Origin: Burkholderia sp. PAMC 26561
Lineage (GTDB): Bacteria > Pseudomonadota > Gammaproteobacteria > Burkholderiales > Burkholderiaceae
Assembly (NCBI RefSeq): GCF_001557535.2
Contig: NZ_CP014309.1
Location: 729,877 to 793,876, forward strand
Direction of reading: 5' to 3'
Length of the DNA stretch: 64,000 nt
Below, piece after piece: positions 37,477 to 46,369 of this stretch. The notes under the pieces are model-generated. The model had not been told where the DNA came from and did no database searches. It saw only the letters and a list, made by a program, of their open reading frames with translations. Position 1 is the first letter of the stretch, and each line of letters begins with the position of its first letter. Both the position numbers and the translations under genes were made by a program.

Positions 37477-37985
37477 CGGTCGACCTGGCCCCTTTGGGCG
37501 ACGAACACGGGCGGCAGTTCAACGTCGTACTTACGATCAATGGAGCCGAACACCGCCTGGCCAATCTCGATGCGCACACCTGCCTGCTCGACGCGTTGCG
37601 CGATTACCTTCATTTGACGGGGACAAAAAAGGGTTGTGGGCTGGGAGGGTGTGGAGCGTGCACGGTGTTGATCGATGGGCGCCGGATGAATTCCTGCCTG
37701 ACGCTCGCGGTCATGAATCAACGCAAAGCGATCACCACGATAGAGGGCTTGTCGAAGGACGGCGTGCTTCACCCGCTGCAGAAAGCATTTATTGCCCATG
37801 ACGGGTTCCAATGTGGCTATTGCACTCCGGGGCAGATCATGAGCGGCGTCGCCTGCATAGCGGAAGGCCATGCCGTATGCGCCAGCGAAATTCGCGAATG
37901 GATGAGCGGCAATATCTGCCGCTGTGGCGCGTACACAAACGTCGTTGCAGCGATCCACCAGTCTGCGTGTGGGGAGGCCAGCTGA
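37473..37985 (+). CDS. [2Fe-2S] subunit of a molybdenum hydroxylase (YagT/PaoA type)
   Basis: 170 residues. The N-terminal plant-type ferredoxin domain has its cluster cysteines in KKGCGLGGCGACTVLIDGRRMNSC, and the C-terminal domain holds the second cluster motif in CGYCTPGQIMSG and NICRCGAYTNVVAAIHQS. This is the small electron-transfer subunit of the aldehyde oxidase/xanthine dehydrogenase family. No Tat signal is present, unlike E. coli PaoA, so the enzyme would be cytoplasmic. It overlaps both neighbours by a few bases (ATGA to the FAD subunit), consistent with a tightly coupled operon. Confidence 0.93.
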   Translation: MTVDLAPLGDEHGRQFNVVLTINGAEHRLANLDAHTCLLDALRDYLHLTGTKKGCGLGGCGACTVLIDGRRMNSCLTLAVMNQRKAITTIEGLSKDGVLHPLQKAFIAHDGFQCGYCTPGQIMSGVACIAEGHAVCASEIREWMSGNICRCGAYTNVVAAIHQSACGEAS

Positions 37986-38995
37986 TGGTGGCCTTCGCAT
38001 ACGTCCAGGCGGCAAGCGTTGCTGGCGCCATCGCAACCCGCGCACGCCATCGCTCAGATGGGGCGCATGAGGCCGGCACCGACTTTTTTGCAGGTGGCAC
38101 CGACCTCATGCAACTGATGGGTGAACATCTGCGTAACCCTGACCGGATCATAGACATCACCGCTCTGCCCGGGCTCGACGGTATCGAAATGGTCCCTGGC
38201 GCGCTTCGCCTGGGCGCACTGGTGCGAATGAGCGACGCGGCAATGAATCCTACCCTGCGCGCTCGGTACCCGGTTGTCACTGAGGCGCTTCTCGCGAGCG
38301 CATCGCCGCAGGTTCGCAACCTCGCGACGCTCGGTGGCAACCTCCTTCAGCGGACCCGTTGCGGTTATTTTCGCGATCCCGGCACGCCATGCAACAAGCG
38401 CGAACCGGGAACGGGATGCCCCGCTATAGACGGACAAAATCGATTTCACGCAGTGCTGGGCGGCAGCGGCATTTGCATAGCGACTTACAGCGGCGATCTT
38501 GCCAATGCGCTGTTGGTGCTCGATGCAAACGTACGGATCGCCGGGCTGAGGAGAGATCGCGTTATTTGTCTAGCGGATCTTCATCGTGCGCCTGGAGATA
38601 CGCCTGAAATAGAGACGCAACTCGAGCCGGGCGAACTGATCTTGTCAATCGACATTCCCACGGGCATACCAACGCGGCGGTCTCATTACCTTAAAGTTCG
38701 CGATCGAGCGAGTTTCGAGTGGTCAATCGCCTCGGCAGCCGTGGCGCTCGACCTGGCTGACGACGGGACGGTGCGCGACGCGCGAATCGCGGTCGGCGGA
38801 GTAGCGACCAAGCCCTGGAGATTGCAGAATGTCGAGGCCTCGCTAAAGGGCTCGGCGCTCAATATCAGCAATATAGAGGCGGCAGCGGCGCATGCTGCTG
38901 ACGGCGCTGTTTCACACGGCGCCAATGCCTACAAGATCGAACTGATCAGGCGTACCGTCGTACGCGCGCTCAGCGAGTTGGGAGCGCTTTCATGA
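37985..38995 (+). CDS. FAD-binding subunit of a molybdenum hydroxylase (YagS/PaoB type)
   Basis: 336 residues from ATG 37985, which overlaps the previous stop; frames open farther upstream lie inside that gene. FAD-binding motifs are clear: FFAGGTDLMQLM (first phosphate loop) and NLATLGGNLLQRTRCGYFRDPGTPCNKREPGTGC. The latter carries the CxxxxxxxxCxxxxxxxxC pattern of a [4Fe-4S] insertion known in PaoB-type subunits. The C-terminal CO_deh_flav domain follows (LGVRD-like, FEWSIASAAVALDL, VGGVATKPWRL). The subunit would pass electrons from the molybdenum centre, but that centre's subunit gene is cut short immediately downstream. Confidence 0.93.
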   Translation: MVAFAYVQAASVAGAIATRARHRSDGAHEAGTDFFAGGTDLMQLMGEHLRNPDRIIDITALPGLDGIEMVPGALRLGALVRMSDAAMNPTLRARYPVVTEALLASASPQVRNLATLGGNLLQRTRCGYFRDPGTPCNKREPGTGCPAIDGQNRFHAVLGGSGICIATYSGDLANALLVLDANVRIAGLRRDRVICLADLHRAPGDTPEIETQLEPGELILSIDIPTGIPTRRSHYLKVRDRASFEWSIASAAVALDLADDGTVRDARIAVGGVATKPWRLQNVEASLKGSALNISNIEAAAAHAADGAVSHGANAYKIELIRRTVVRALSELGALS

Positions 38996-39030
38996 CCGCC
39001 ATCGGCGTACCGCTTCCCCGCGTGGACGGA
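38992..39030 (+). pseudogene. Molybdopterin-binding subunit, 5-prime stub only
   Basis: ATG 38992 overlaps the FAD-subunit stop (ATGA) and encodes MTAIGVPLPRVDG, the usual beginning of YagR/PaoC-type large subunits (xIGxPxPRxDG). At about 39030 the reading leaves the family and passes into the middle of an amidohydrolase gene in another frame. Only about 13 of some 730 codons remain, so the enzyme complex has no catalytic subunit here. Confidence 0.7.
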
Positions 39031-39031
39031 C

Positions 39032-40422
39032 ACCCTCCCGCTCGGGCCGGCCGATACGGTCGTGCCGCTTGATGGCTGTCTGCTCGCGCCCGGCCTCGTC
39101 AACGGTCACCAGCATTCACACGAACATTTCCACAAGGGGCGCGTGGAGAACCTGCCGCTCGAACTGTGGATGCACTACGTACGCGCACCGAGGCCCGTTG
39201 CGCTGACGCCGCGCCAAATCTACCTGCGCACGCTGATCGGCGCGGTCGAGGCCTTGCGAAGCGGCGCGACAACCGTGGCCGACGACTGCAACCTGGGCGG
39301 CTCGATCGATCCCGACGCGATAAATGCGATTTTCCAGGCGTATGAAGACGCCGGCATTCGCACACTCGTCGGCTTCTCGATGATGGACCGCCCGCTTGTC
39401 GACAGCTTTCCTTTCGTCGATGCGATTTTTCCGGAGTTATGCTGGCGCAAATGCGATTGATACCGCGCCCATCGCCCGATGCGTGGTTCGCATTTCTCGG
39501 CGATACCGTGCGCCACCGGCATCCGCAACATCATCGCGTCGGTGTGCTCGTGGCACTATCGGCGCCGCAACGCTGCACGCCCGAATTCCTGGCACGTTGC
39601 CGCGAATTCGCCGACGACCATGCGTTGCCGGTGATCATCCATGTGCAGGAAACCCGCTTGCAGGTCGTGACGGCGAACGCTTTCTACGGCAAGCCGATGG
39701 TGCAATTCCTCGACGAACTCGGCTTCCTGAAGCCGGCCACATCGCTCATTCATGCAATGTGGCTTTCCGACGATGAAATCGTGCGGCTCGCCGCCAGCGG
39801 CGCCACCGTGCAGCGCAACCCGTGGAGCAACCTGATGCTCGGGTCCGGCATTCAGCCGACGCGTCATTTGCTCGACGCCGGCGTGAACCTGAGCCTTGGC
39901 TCGGATGGCTTTTCGTCGAAGGTCACCGCCAACATGCTGAACGTGGCGGGCTCGGCGGCGGGGTTATCGAAGCTGAGGGGGGACGACTATTCGCGCTGGC
40001 TGACGGCGGCCGAGGCGTTGCGAGCCGGGACGCTGGGCGGCGCGCAGGCCGTGGGCATGGCGGGTCAGCTCGGCGCGATCGCGTCGGGATATCGCGCGGA
40101 TCTGGTGGCGTACCGGACCGATACAATCAACTTCACGCCGCTCACGGACCCCGTGCGACAGCTCGTGTACGCCGAGCGGGGCGGGTCGATCGACAGCGTG
40201 TTCGTTGCGGGCCGGTGCGTGATGCGCGGCGGCAATCTGACCACGATCGATGAACCAAAAATCCCGCGCGAGATTGCCGACGCTTACGAGGCGTTGAAAG
40301 CGGAGATCGATCTTGCCGATGAGTCGGTCGGGCCGTTGCTCGAACCGATGCGGCGAATCTACGAACGGGCATTGTCGATGGATACCCCCTGGAAGCCTCA
40401 CGCGGCGCGGTTTGTCGGCTAG
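39032..40422 (+). pseudogene. Amidohydrolase (cytosine deaminase / TrzA-like), truncated and frameshifted
   Basis: The sequence enters the family at TLPLGPADTVVPLDGCLLAPGLVNGHQHSHEHFHKG, so the beta-sandwich start is missing. The metal ligands HxH are in NGHQHSH, later His in VIIHVQET and SLIHAMWLS, and the Asp in LGSDGFSS. The C-terminal part is complete (GMAGQLGAIASGYRADLVAYRTD). A single-base shift near 39437 separates FPFVDAIFPE from LLAQMRLIPRPSP. Such enzymes deaminate or hydrolyse cyclic amidines, pyrimidines or s-triazines. Both the truncation and the frameshift make it non-functional as written. An amino-acid-type periplasmic binding protein follows. Confidence 0.85.
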
Positions 40423-40590
40423 GCGATGCGACCAGCGGCACGCGCCAATATTTCTTGTCGCGCAGTCTGCCGCCTTTGATTGGTTGAATAGTTTTCCGGC
40501 TTATGTTCCTGCTTAAATTACACAATGGCGTGGTCGGGATTCTCATACGCGCCCACAAGATCGCACATTCCCACCTCACGAGACCAGTTT

Positions 40591-41385
40591 ATGAAAATAT
40601 CGACTTCAATCAAGTTTTTCCAGGCCGCAATACTGTTAGCCTCGACGCTGGGCGCGAGCGCGGCATTTGCCGCCGATACCCTCAAATACGGCCTGGAAGC
40701 GCAATATCCGCCGTTCGAATCAAAATCGTCGGGAGGGGAATTGCAGGGTTTGGACATCGACATTGGCAATGCGGTGTGCGCTGAACTGAAGATGAAGTGC
40801 GACTGGACCGAGAACTCGTTCGATGGCCTGATTCCCGCGCTGCAAGCCCGTAAGTTCGACGTGATCAACTCAGCCATGAATGTCACCGATAAGCGCCGCC
40901 AGGCCATCGACTTTACGAACATCGTGTACAAGGTGCCTACCCAACTGGTCGCGAAGGCGGGCAGCGGACTGATGCCGACGCCTGACTCGTTGAAGGGCAA
41001 GACAATCGGCGTGCTGCAGGGATCGACGCAGGAAACCTACGCAAAAATGGCCTGGGCTACCAACGGCGTGACGGTCACGAGCTATCCGGACCAGAACCAG
41101 ATCTACACCGACCTGAAGGCGGGTCGTATCGATGGCACGCTGGTGTTGTCGGCTGCCGGGCAGTCGGGCTTTTTGTCGAAGCCGGACGGCGAGGGTTATG
41201 GGTTTGCCGGCGGTCCCGTGCTCGATGACGCGATTCTGGGCAGCGGCATTGCGTTTGGTGTTCGCAAGGACGAAGGTGCGCTCAAGGCGCGCTTGAACAA
41301 GGCGATTGCCAAGCTGCAGGCAAACGGCACTGTCAAGACGCTGGCGAAGAAGTATCTCGGCGATATCGACGTGTCTCCGAAGTGA
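40591..41385 (+). CDS. Periplasmic amino-acid-type substrate-binding protein of an ABC transporter
   Basis: 264 residues from ATG 40591. The signal peptide (MKISTSIKFFQAAILLASTLGASAAFA) is followed by the SBP_bac_3 domain: LKYGLEAQYPPFESKSSGGELQGLDIDIGNAVCAEL, WTENSFDGLIPALQARKFDVINSAMNVTDKRRQAIDFT, TIGVLQGSTQETYA, IDGTLVL and GIAFGVRKDEGALKARLNKAIAKLQANGTVKTLAKKYLG. It resembles lysine/arginine/ornithine or histidine receptors (ArgT/HisJ). The permease and ATPase genes are not present here, so it is an orphan or uses another transporter. It follows the broken amidohydrolase, which suggests the ligand may once have been a nitrogen compound handled by that enzyme. Confidence 0.9.
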   Translation: MKISTSIKFFQAAILLASTLGASAAFAADTLKYGLEAQYPPFESKSSGGELQGLDIDIGNAVCAELKMKCDWTENSFDGLIPALQARKFDVINSAMNVTDKRRQAIDFTNIVYKVPTQLVAKAGSGLMPTPDSLKGKTIGVLQGSTQETYAKMAWATNGVTVTSYPDQNQIYTDLKAGRIDGTLVLSAAGQSGFLSKPDGEGYGFAGGPVLDDAILGSGIAFGVRKDEGALKARLNKAIAKLQANGTVKTLAKKYLGDIDVSPK

Positions 41386-41749
41386 TCTAGCTCGGTGCCT
41401 GCAGCATTGCAAGTCTTCATTCCGTCGCACGGTTAAGCCACGCTTTTTCGGGCTTCGTTTCGTTGTCATTCCGCGGCAACGGAACGATGCAATAGAAAAT
41501 GTCTTCACAGGCTGACTGAGAAGGGTCGTTCCTATACAGTCCCGCGTACCTGTCCCCACGTGGCAGCGCGGGAGAACACCCCGCAGTGAACTTATCCGTT
41601 CAATCGCGATCAGTTAAAGAGTGCTGGCCCACGTCACTCAATAGCATCGACTGCGGCCAGACTCGAGCTGCACCTCGTTTTCATCCACTCCCAAATCGCC
41701 AACACTCATCCTGCGCGTCTATTTAACGCGCCTATCCGGAGGAACATCT
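41386..41749. other. Intergenic region
   Basis: About 360 bases with no gene seen between the binding-protein gene and the lipoprotein gene; a good ribosome site (GGAGG) occurs at 41738-41742. Confidence 0.4.
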
Positions 41750-42226
41750 GTGCGAATTTTAACGATCCCCCTGGTTTTTCTTTTCATGCTGCTGACAGGT
41801 TGCGCCGCTTACAAAACTCATGAAGCGCGCGACGAGCAGGGCGGTAAGCTTGTCGGATCGAACATTCTCGATCTGGTGCAATCGGTCGGTATTCCTGACA
41901 AGACCATGAAGCTCGTTGATACCGGCGGCCCTAATGACCGCATGACGACGCAATGGAACTTCTCGAACTCGGACTCCGCGCTGGACATGACGCTGATCTT
42001 GCTCGACCTGAAGGTGGGCGGCGCGGGGAAGTGCAGCATGACGGCTACGGTGGACCGCTGGGGCGGCAAGGTGCTCGCCGTGAATTTCCCGCAGGCGCAT
42101 AGCGACAGTATCGGTTCGGACTATGGCGCATGCGAGCCGCTTGTTGAAGAGGCGCTCACGCACATGCCGCATACGCCAATGGATCCAAAATACGATGCGT
42201 TCGCGCTGGTCGGCGCAGCCAAGTAA
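41750..42226 (+). CDS. Hypothetical lipoprotein
   Basis: 158 residues from GTG 41750, chosen because GGAGG lies seven bases before it. The signal MRILTIPLVFLFMLLTGC has the lipobox LLTGC (Cys18). The mature part contains QSVGIPDKTMKLVDTGGPNDRMTTQWNFSNSDSALDMTLILLDLKVGGAGKCSMTATVD and CEPLVEEALTHMPHTP, with two further cysteines that could pair. The QxxGxPD start resembles small outer-membrane-assembly-like (SmpA/BamE-type) folds, though I cannot assign it. No functional partner is adjacent. Confidence 0.75.
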   Translation: MRILTIPLVFLFMLLTGCAAYKTHEARDEQGGKLVGSNILDLVQSVGIPDKTMKLVDTGGPNDRMTTQWNFSNSDSALDMTLILLDLKVGGAGKCSMTATVDRWGGKVLAVNFPQAHSDSIGSDYGACEPLVEEALTHMPHTPMDPKYDAFALVGAAK

Positions 42227-42273
42227 GGTCAGTTCGGCTGGACGTATCTCGCTGCAGGCGATTTGCTCGACAA

Positions 42274-42531
42274 CTACGTCGACATTGATTGCCGTGCGCC
42301 TTCGAATGCATCCCACTGGCCAATGTCGTGCAGCGCTGGAATCGTAACCAGCTCATGCCGGTCAAAACCAACCAGCGCTGCTTCAACCATGTCGCTTGCG
42401 GACATCCCGATGTTTGCATGGAGATGCTCGATCGGCAGCTCGCCGATTTCCCAGAACTCGGTGGCGGTCGCACCCGGCAGCACCGCCTGTATTTGCACGC
42501 CTTTGCTCGCGAGTTCGTGATGCAGCGACTG
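42274..42531 (-). pseudogene. SDR oxidoreductase, C-terminal fragment
   Basis: The minus strand reads QSLHHELASKGVQIQAVLPGATATEFWEIGELPIEHL, MVEAALVGFDRHELVTIPALHD and ends normally. This is the last third of an SDR protein in which the active-site segment would stand just before QSLHHE. The break near 42532 is followed by unrelated bases and an IS630 fragment, so the gene was probably cut by that insertion. Confidence 0.75.
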
Positions 42532-42598
42532 TTGTTGTCCGTTAATCTTGTTAGCGGCGTCCACAGAAGCGCTGATTGTGTCCAGTAATTCCGCTAGT

Positions 42599-43390
42599 CT
42601 GGAAGCGCGGGTACTCACCCGCACCCTCAAGCACAAACCATCCGACGGTTCGACACACTGGAGCAGCTACAAGCTCACAGCAGAACTGGGCGACGTGTCG
42701 GTCTTGGCCGTGCAGCGCATCTGACGCAAACACGGCATCAAGCCGCAGCGTTTGGAACGACACATGGTCTCCAACGACCCGAACTTCGAGACCAAGGCGG
42801 CCGACGTGATCGGGCTTTATCTGAACCCGCCGGCGCACGCGGCGGTGTTCTGCGTGGATGAGAAGACCGCGATCCAGGCACTTGAGCGTAAGGACCGGAT
42901 GCTGCTGCTGTCGCCGGGACGCGCCGAGAGCCATGGCTTCGAATACAAACGCAACGGGACACTCAGCCTGTTCGCGGCGTTCAATACGGCGACCGGCGAG
43001 GTGCTGGGCAAGACGGCGTCGCGCCACACCAGCGAGCAGTTTGTGGCCTTTCTGACTGACGTCGTCGCCAGCCAGCCCAAACGTCGGGAAATCCACGTCA
43101 TTTGCGATAACGTAAGCAGCCACAAGACGCAGCGGGTGGTCGACTTTCTCACCGCGCATCGCAACGTACGCTTGCACTTCACGCCGACTTACTCTTCGTG
43201 GCTTAACCAGGTGGAAAACTGGTTCTCACGCATTCAGCGTGATGTGATCGCTCGCGGCGTCTTCACTTCGGTGAAGGATCTGGATCGCAAACTGATGCGT
43301 TATATCCGCGAGCACAATCAAAATCCGAAACCAATCAAATGGAAATATGACGATCCTTCCCGTCGAATTCGCCCGGTGCCAAGTCAATGA
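42599..43390 (+). pseudogene. IS630-family transposase fragment with an internal stop
   Basis: The frame starts abruptly (LEARVLTRTLKHKPSDGSTHWSSYKLTAELGDVSVLAVQRI), meets a TGA at about 42722 where the family has Trp (RIWRKHGIKP), and continues QRLERHMVSNDPNFETKAADVIGLYLNPPAHAAVFCVDEKTAIQALERKD to the end. The DDE residues are Asp in FCVDEKT, Asp in VICDNVSSH and Glu in WLNQVENWFS. The N-terminal helix-turn-helix domain is missing. The C-terminal 212 residues from 42752 are open, but without the DNA-binding part the protein should be inactive. Confidence 0.85.
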
Positions 43391-44084
43391 CGCAGTGGAC
43401 TAGGGGAATGAATCGACCAGCCCCAGTCGGCCGCGCTTCAATAGGAGGCTAGAGGTGAAGCATCCGATGGCGTCACGTCGCGACGTGGTCGTCTCGCTTT
43501 AGATCGATGCACAAATGCTACGCCGGCACACGCCGTTCGAATCGTTTCCTAGCCCGTGAACGGCGGCATTGTGGCGCGGGATAGCCATAATCGAACGGAC
43601 GCCATTCTGCGGAAAGCCTCGCAATCGGGCTCGCCGAAAGGTGATAAATCTTATCATTGCCGCTGGCGGATGTCGCACCGGCGAGATTCCGATGCCGTTA
43701 AATAATGCGGAGAAAATTAATCTCTGCCGGGGCACAGTGCGTTGAAATGAGGCGGCCGAACATTTCGCTGGGAGCCATGACACAGTGGTGTCGCAAGAGG
43801 TCCGCGAACAGCGCCCGCCAAATCGGTTTATCGAGCAGTACTTTAGGCAAGGTACGCGCCCGCTCGCTTCGCAAACTCCATGTGTATTACCGCATCGACC
43901 CTTTCGGAGGCTATGGAGCTGTAAGCGCTCGATCTTCCACACCTCGCTTACGTTAGTGAGAAAGCTCGCGATTGCGTCCGCAACCTCACTTTGCGGACGT
44001 AATCCATGACAAAAGATGGCCTGAGCTTCCCGCCCTTGCGGGTGACCCGAGTTGGCGTCAGCGGGGAGCGAAGCTCGACCCGAT
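43391..44084. other. Region without a supported gene
   Basis: About 690 bases. Reading from about 43976 toward the IS66 fragment gives WPELPALAGDPSWRQRGAKLDP, which may be decayed sequence fused to it. The remainder shows nothing recognisable. Confidence 0.4.
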
Positions 44085-44461
44085 GGACAAGCGACGACTG
44101 GTTGAAGCTTGTCTTCAGCCAGGGGCTTCGCTATCGGGCCTCGCCCTTGAGGCCGGCGTGAATGCCAGCCAGTTGCATAAGTGGGTTCGGGTGCATGACC
44201 AGTTTGGCGCCCCGGTCAAGCGCGAAACACCGACCGCACTGTCAGCGTTTGTGCCGGTCGTTACGGTCGTCGGTGCGACGCCGGTCATCGTGCCCACAGC
44301 GCGCCTCGTCACTACCGCGGAACCATCCAGTGTCTCGCCACCCTCGCAAGCCCAGCACCGCTGACGGCTCTACTGCCCGACGGCGTAAATCCTGAGCTCG
44401 AGTGTTCGGCAAACAACGCGGCAATCGTTAATCCGGCATCGGTGTTGATCAGCGGCGAATA
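44085..44461 (+). pseudogene. IS66-family accessory protein TnpA, broken
   Basis: MDKRRLVEACLQPGASLSGLALEAGVNASQLHKWVRVHDQFG is the helix-turn-helix region of IS66 TnpA, followed by the linker and SAFVPVV. The reading then stops, but a shifted frame gives LPDGVNPELECSANNAAI, which matches the usual TnpA end (LPNGVxLELxC). The start also looks shortened. tnpB and tnpC are absent, so this is a dead remnant. Confidence 0.7.
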
Positions 44462-44536
44462 AAGCGGCCAAGCTAACGTCGGCTGTTTGTTTGTGCGCCG
44501 AATATGGCCATAGCGAACTTGCGTGGCCACAGCCAG

Positions 44537-44722
44537 TCAACCCCAGTTCAGGACGTAAATTGCTAGAGCTGGGAGGCCAATCGCCAAGATGGCCAGTCCT
44601 GCTTTTAGCCCGCAATCGGATAGGGACGGATGCGAGAATGCTTCACTCATTTCGTTGTCAATGTGCCCATACCATGATTCTCTTGATGGATCGGTTCGTT
44701 GATCTTTTCGTCCCGTCCGCAT
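44537..44722 (-). CDS. Small membrane protein, hypothetical
   Basis: 61 residues from ATG 44722, which is preceded by AAAGGA at ribosome-site distance. The first 38 residues are polar and charged (MRTGRKDQRTDPSRESWYGHIDNEMSEAF), and the C-terminus forms one membrane helix (GLKAGLAILAIGLPALAIYVLNW). It ends WG at the cytoplasmic or periplasmic face. I do not recognise a characterised family. The ribosome site and sensible topology argue for a real gene among surrounding fragments; upstream in-frame codons to 44779 are less likely to be used. Confidence 0.5.
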   Translation of the reverse strand: MRTGRKDQRTDPSRESWYGHIDNEMSEAFSHPSLSDCGLKAGLAILAIGLPALAIYVLNWG

Positions 44723-45019
44723 CTTGTTTTCCTTTGTAAAAAATAAGAAAGCCGAACAAACATTCTGCTTTAAACGCATCGTTTCGTCATAATGCTAAGT
44801 CCGATAGCCCACCGATCAAATACAACTTCACTAGGCTAAACCACAGTATCCGAATTTCCATCGAAGCATCCTCCGATTAGAGGCCATTTTCTTCGAGATG
44901 TTGCCAATTTAGCTCTTCGCAGCGCGATGCAGGATTGATCGAGATCGGTTTAAAAGCGCGGCTGACGCTTTTTCGAACTGGCGTCGAGCTGCATGGACTG
45001 GAACAACTCTTGGTTAGCC
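44723..45019. other. Intergenic region upstream of the small membrane protein
   Basis: AT-richer sequence that should contain the promoter of the small gene; the right part up to 45019 joins the truncated kinase copy and is of unknown origin. Confidence 0.35.
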
Positions 45020-45887
45020 GTAATTGCGACAAGAACCGTGTGATCGAGACTCGGTTGTTCTCTGATGCGCGATGCCACCTCGTAGCCGTTGAGCCCGGGC
45101 AAGCCTATATCGAGAAGCACGACATCAGGCCGAAATTCGGAAGCCGCTCGAAGCGCGCTATTGCCATCGTGCTCCGTCCTCACGGCATGCCCGAGCATTC
45201 CCACCAGCATCGCCTACTCTCTGCCGTGTCGACGTTGTCATCCACTACGAGAATACGCAACGCGGTCGATGATTCAATACCTGATTCGGTCACGGGCAAG
45301 TCAAGCTTTGCTGACGATGTCGCGATCGGCAAGCGTATGACAAATTCCGTCCCTTCGTTCAAGACGCTATGAACGGCGATGATCCCATCGTGCATTTCCA
45401 CGATACGTTTTACCAACGCAAGGCCGATCCCCAGTCCACCGCGGGAGCGTGCAAGGGACCGTTCTGCTTGTGTGAAGAGTTCGTAAATATGAGGTAGTAA
45501 TTCCGGAATTATGCCGACGCCGCTATCTTTTAGGCGCACGACGCAATACGTCTCCTCAACCTCGACTGACAATGCTATTGCGCTGCCTTCATCCGTGTAT
45601 TTGGCCGCGTTTGCTAGAAGGTTGACCATCGCCTGTTCGAGCCGCGATGCATCTCCGTGGATCCATATTAGGTCCTCGCCAAGCGACACCGAGACTTTAT
45701 GGCGCCGTTGTTCAATCAGCGGTTGAGTTGTCTCGAGGGCCCGACTAAGTATTTCATGGATGGTCACGCGCTCAAGCCTCAACCGCACCCACCCCGTCGT
45801 AGTCCTCGACACTTCGACTAAATCATCGACCAGTCGCGTCAACTGAACGAGTTGCCGCTCGATAATGACGCACGCACGGTCCATTGC
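45020..45887 (-). pseudogene. Third copy of the hybrid kinase, truncated at both ends
   Basis: Minus-strand reading gives MDRACVIIERQLVQLTRLVDDLVEVSR through the complete ATPase domain (NLLANAAKYTDEG, DSGVGI, GGLGIGLALVKR) and most of the receiver (LVVDDNVDTAES, LLDIGLPGLNGYE) up to LDHTVLVAIT, where similarity ends at 45020. It starts just after the H-box, so the phospho-accepting His is missing. One base is absent after GCAGAGAGTA, breaking the frame between the ATPase and receiver parts. It is closer to neither full copy in an obvious way and lies inverted between them. Confidence 0.9.
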
Positions 45888-46061
45888 TCTCAAACATGCC
45901 GACAGCCTGCTCTTTCAACTGTTTTTCCAGTCCGTCACCTGATCCGGGTGAATCTCAAAGTGCTGCGCCAGCTCCGCCAGCCTATTATCGCCTTTCAGTG
46001 CCGCCAAGGCTACCTTCGCCTTGAAGACTGCCGAGTGAGCACGCCGATTATGTTTCGTCAT
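45888..46061 (-). pseudogene. IS3-family OrfA fragment fused to the kinase remnant
   Basis: From ATG 46061 the minus strand reads MTKHNRRAHSAVFKAKVALAALKGDNRLAELAQHFEIHPDQVTDW, the helix-turn-helix of an IS3-family OrfA of a type different from the others in this window. A run of five T on the plus strand (45922-45926) should have six to keep KKQLKEQAVGMF in frame. After GMFESN the sequence joins the kinase fragment at ATGGACCGTGCG. It marks the breakpoint that truncated the kinase. Confidence 0.75.
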
Positions 46062-46369
46062 TTACGGATCCCTTACTGCCCACATTACGGCAGGCTCAGG
46101 CCCAGCTTTCCCACTTGTCCGGCTGTCCGAATTCCCGGAGCCACCTCTCACAGACATGAAAAATCTGTCACACCAAGCTATCCGCGCCTGGCTCCAAAGC
46201 AAGAAGCTTTGGTGGCAGCAGTGGAAAAGTGAAGTCTCAACCCGAAGCGGTTGCCCTCCCCGGTTCAACCCTCCGCCACGGTTCACCGACGTTCCGCAAC
46301 GAGACAATTATTATTCATGCTTTGCTGGACCGCTTTCAATACGCTCGTTCAACGAAAGCCCTAGAACCG
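46062..46369. other. Intergenic region, likely left part of an IS3-type remnant
   Basis: No gene is supported over 308 bases. Confidence 0.35.

Noticed and set aside
43499..43942. 147-codon minus-strand frame next to the IS630 fragment
   Set aside because: No motif, atypical composition, no ribosome site.
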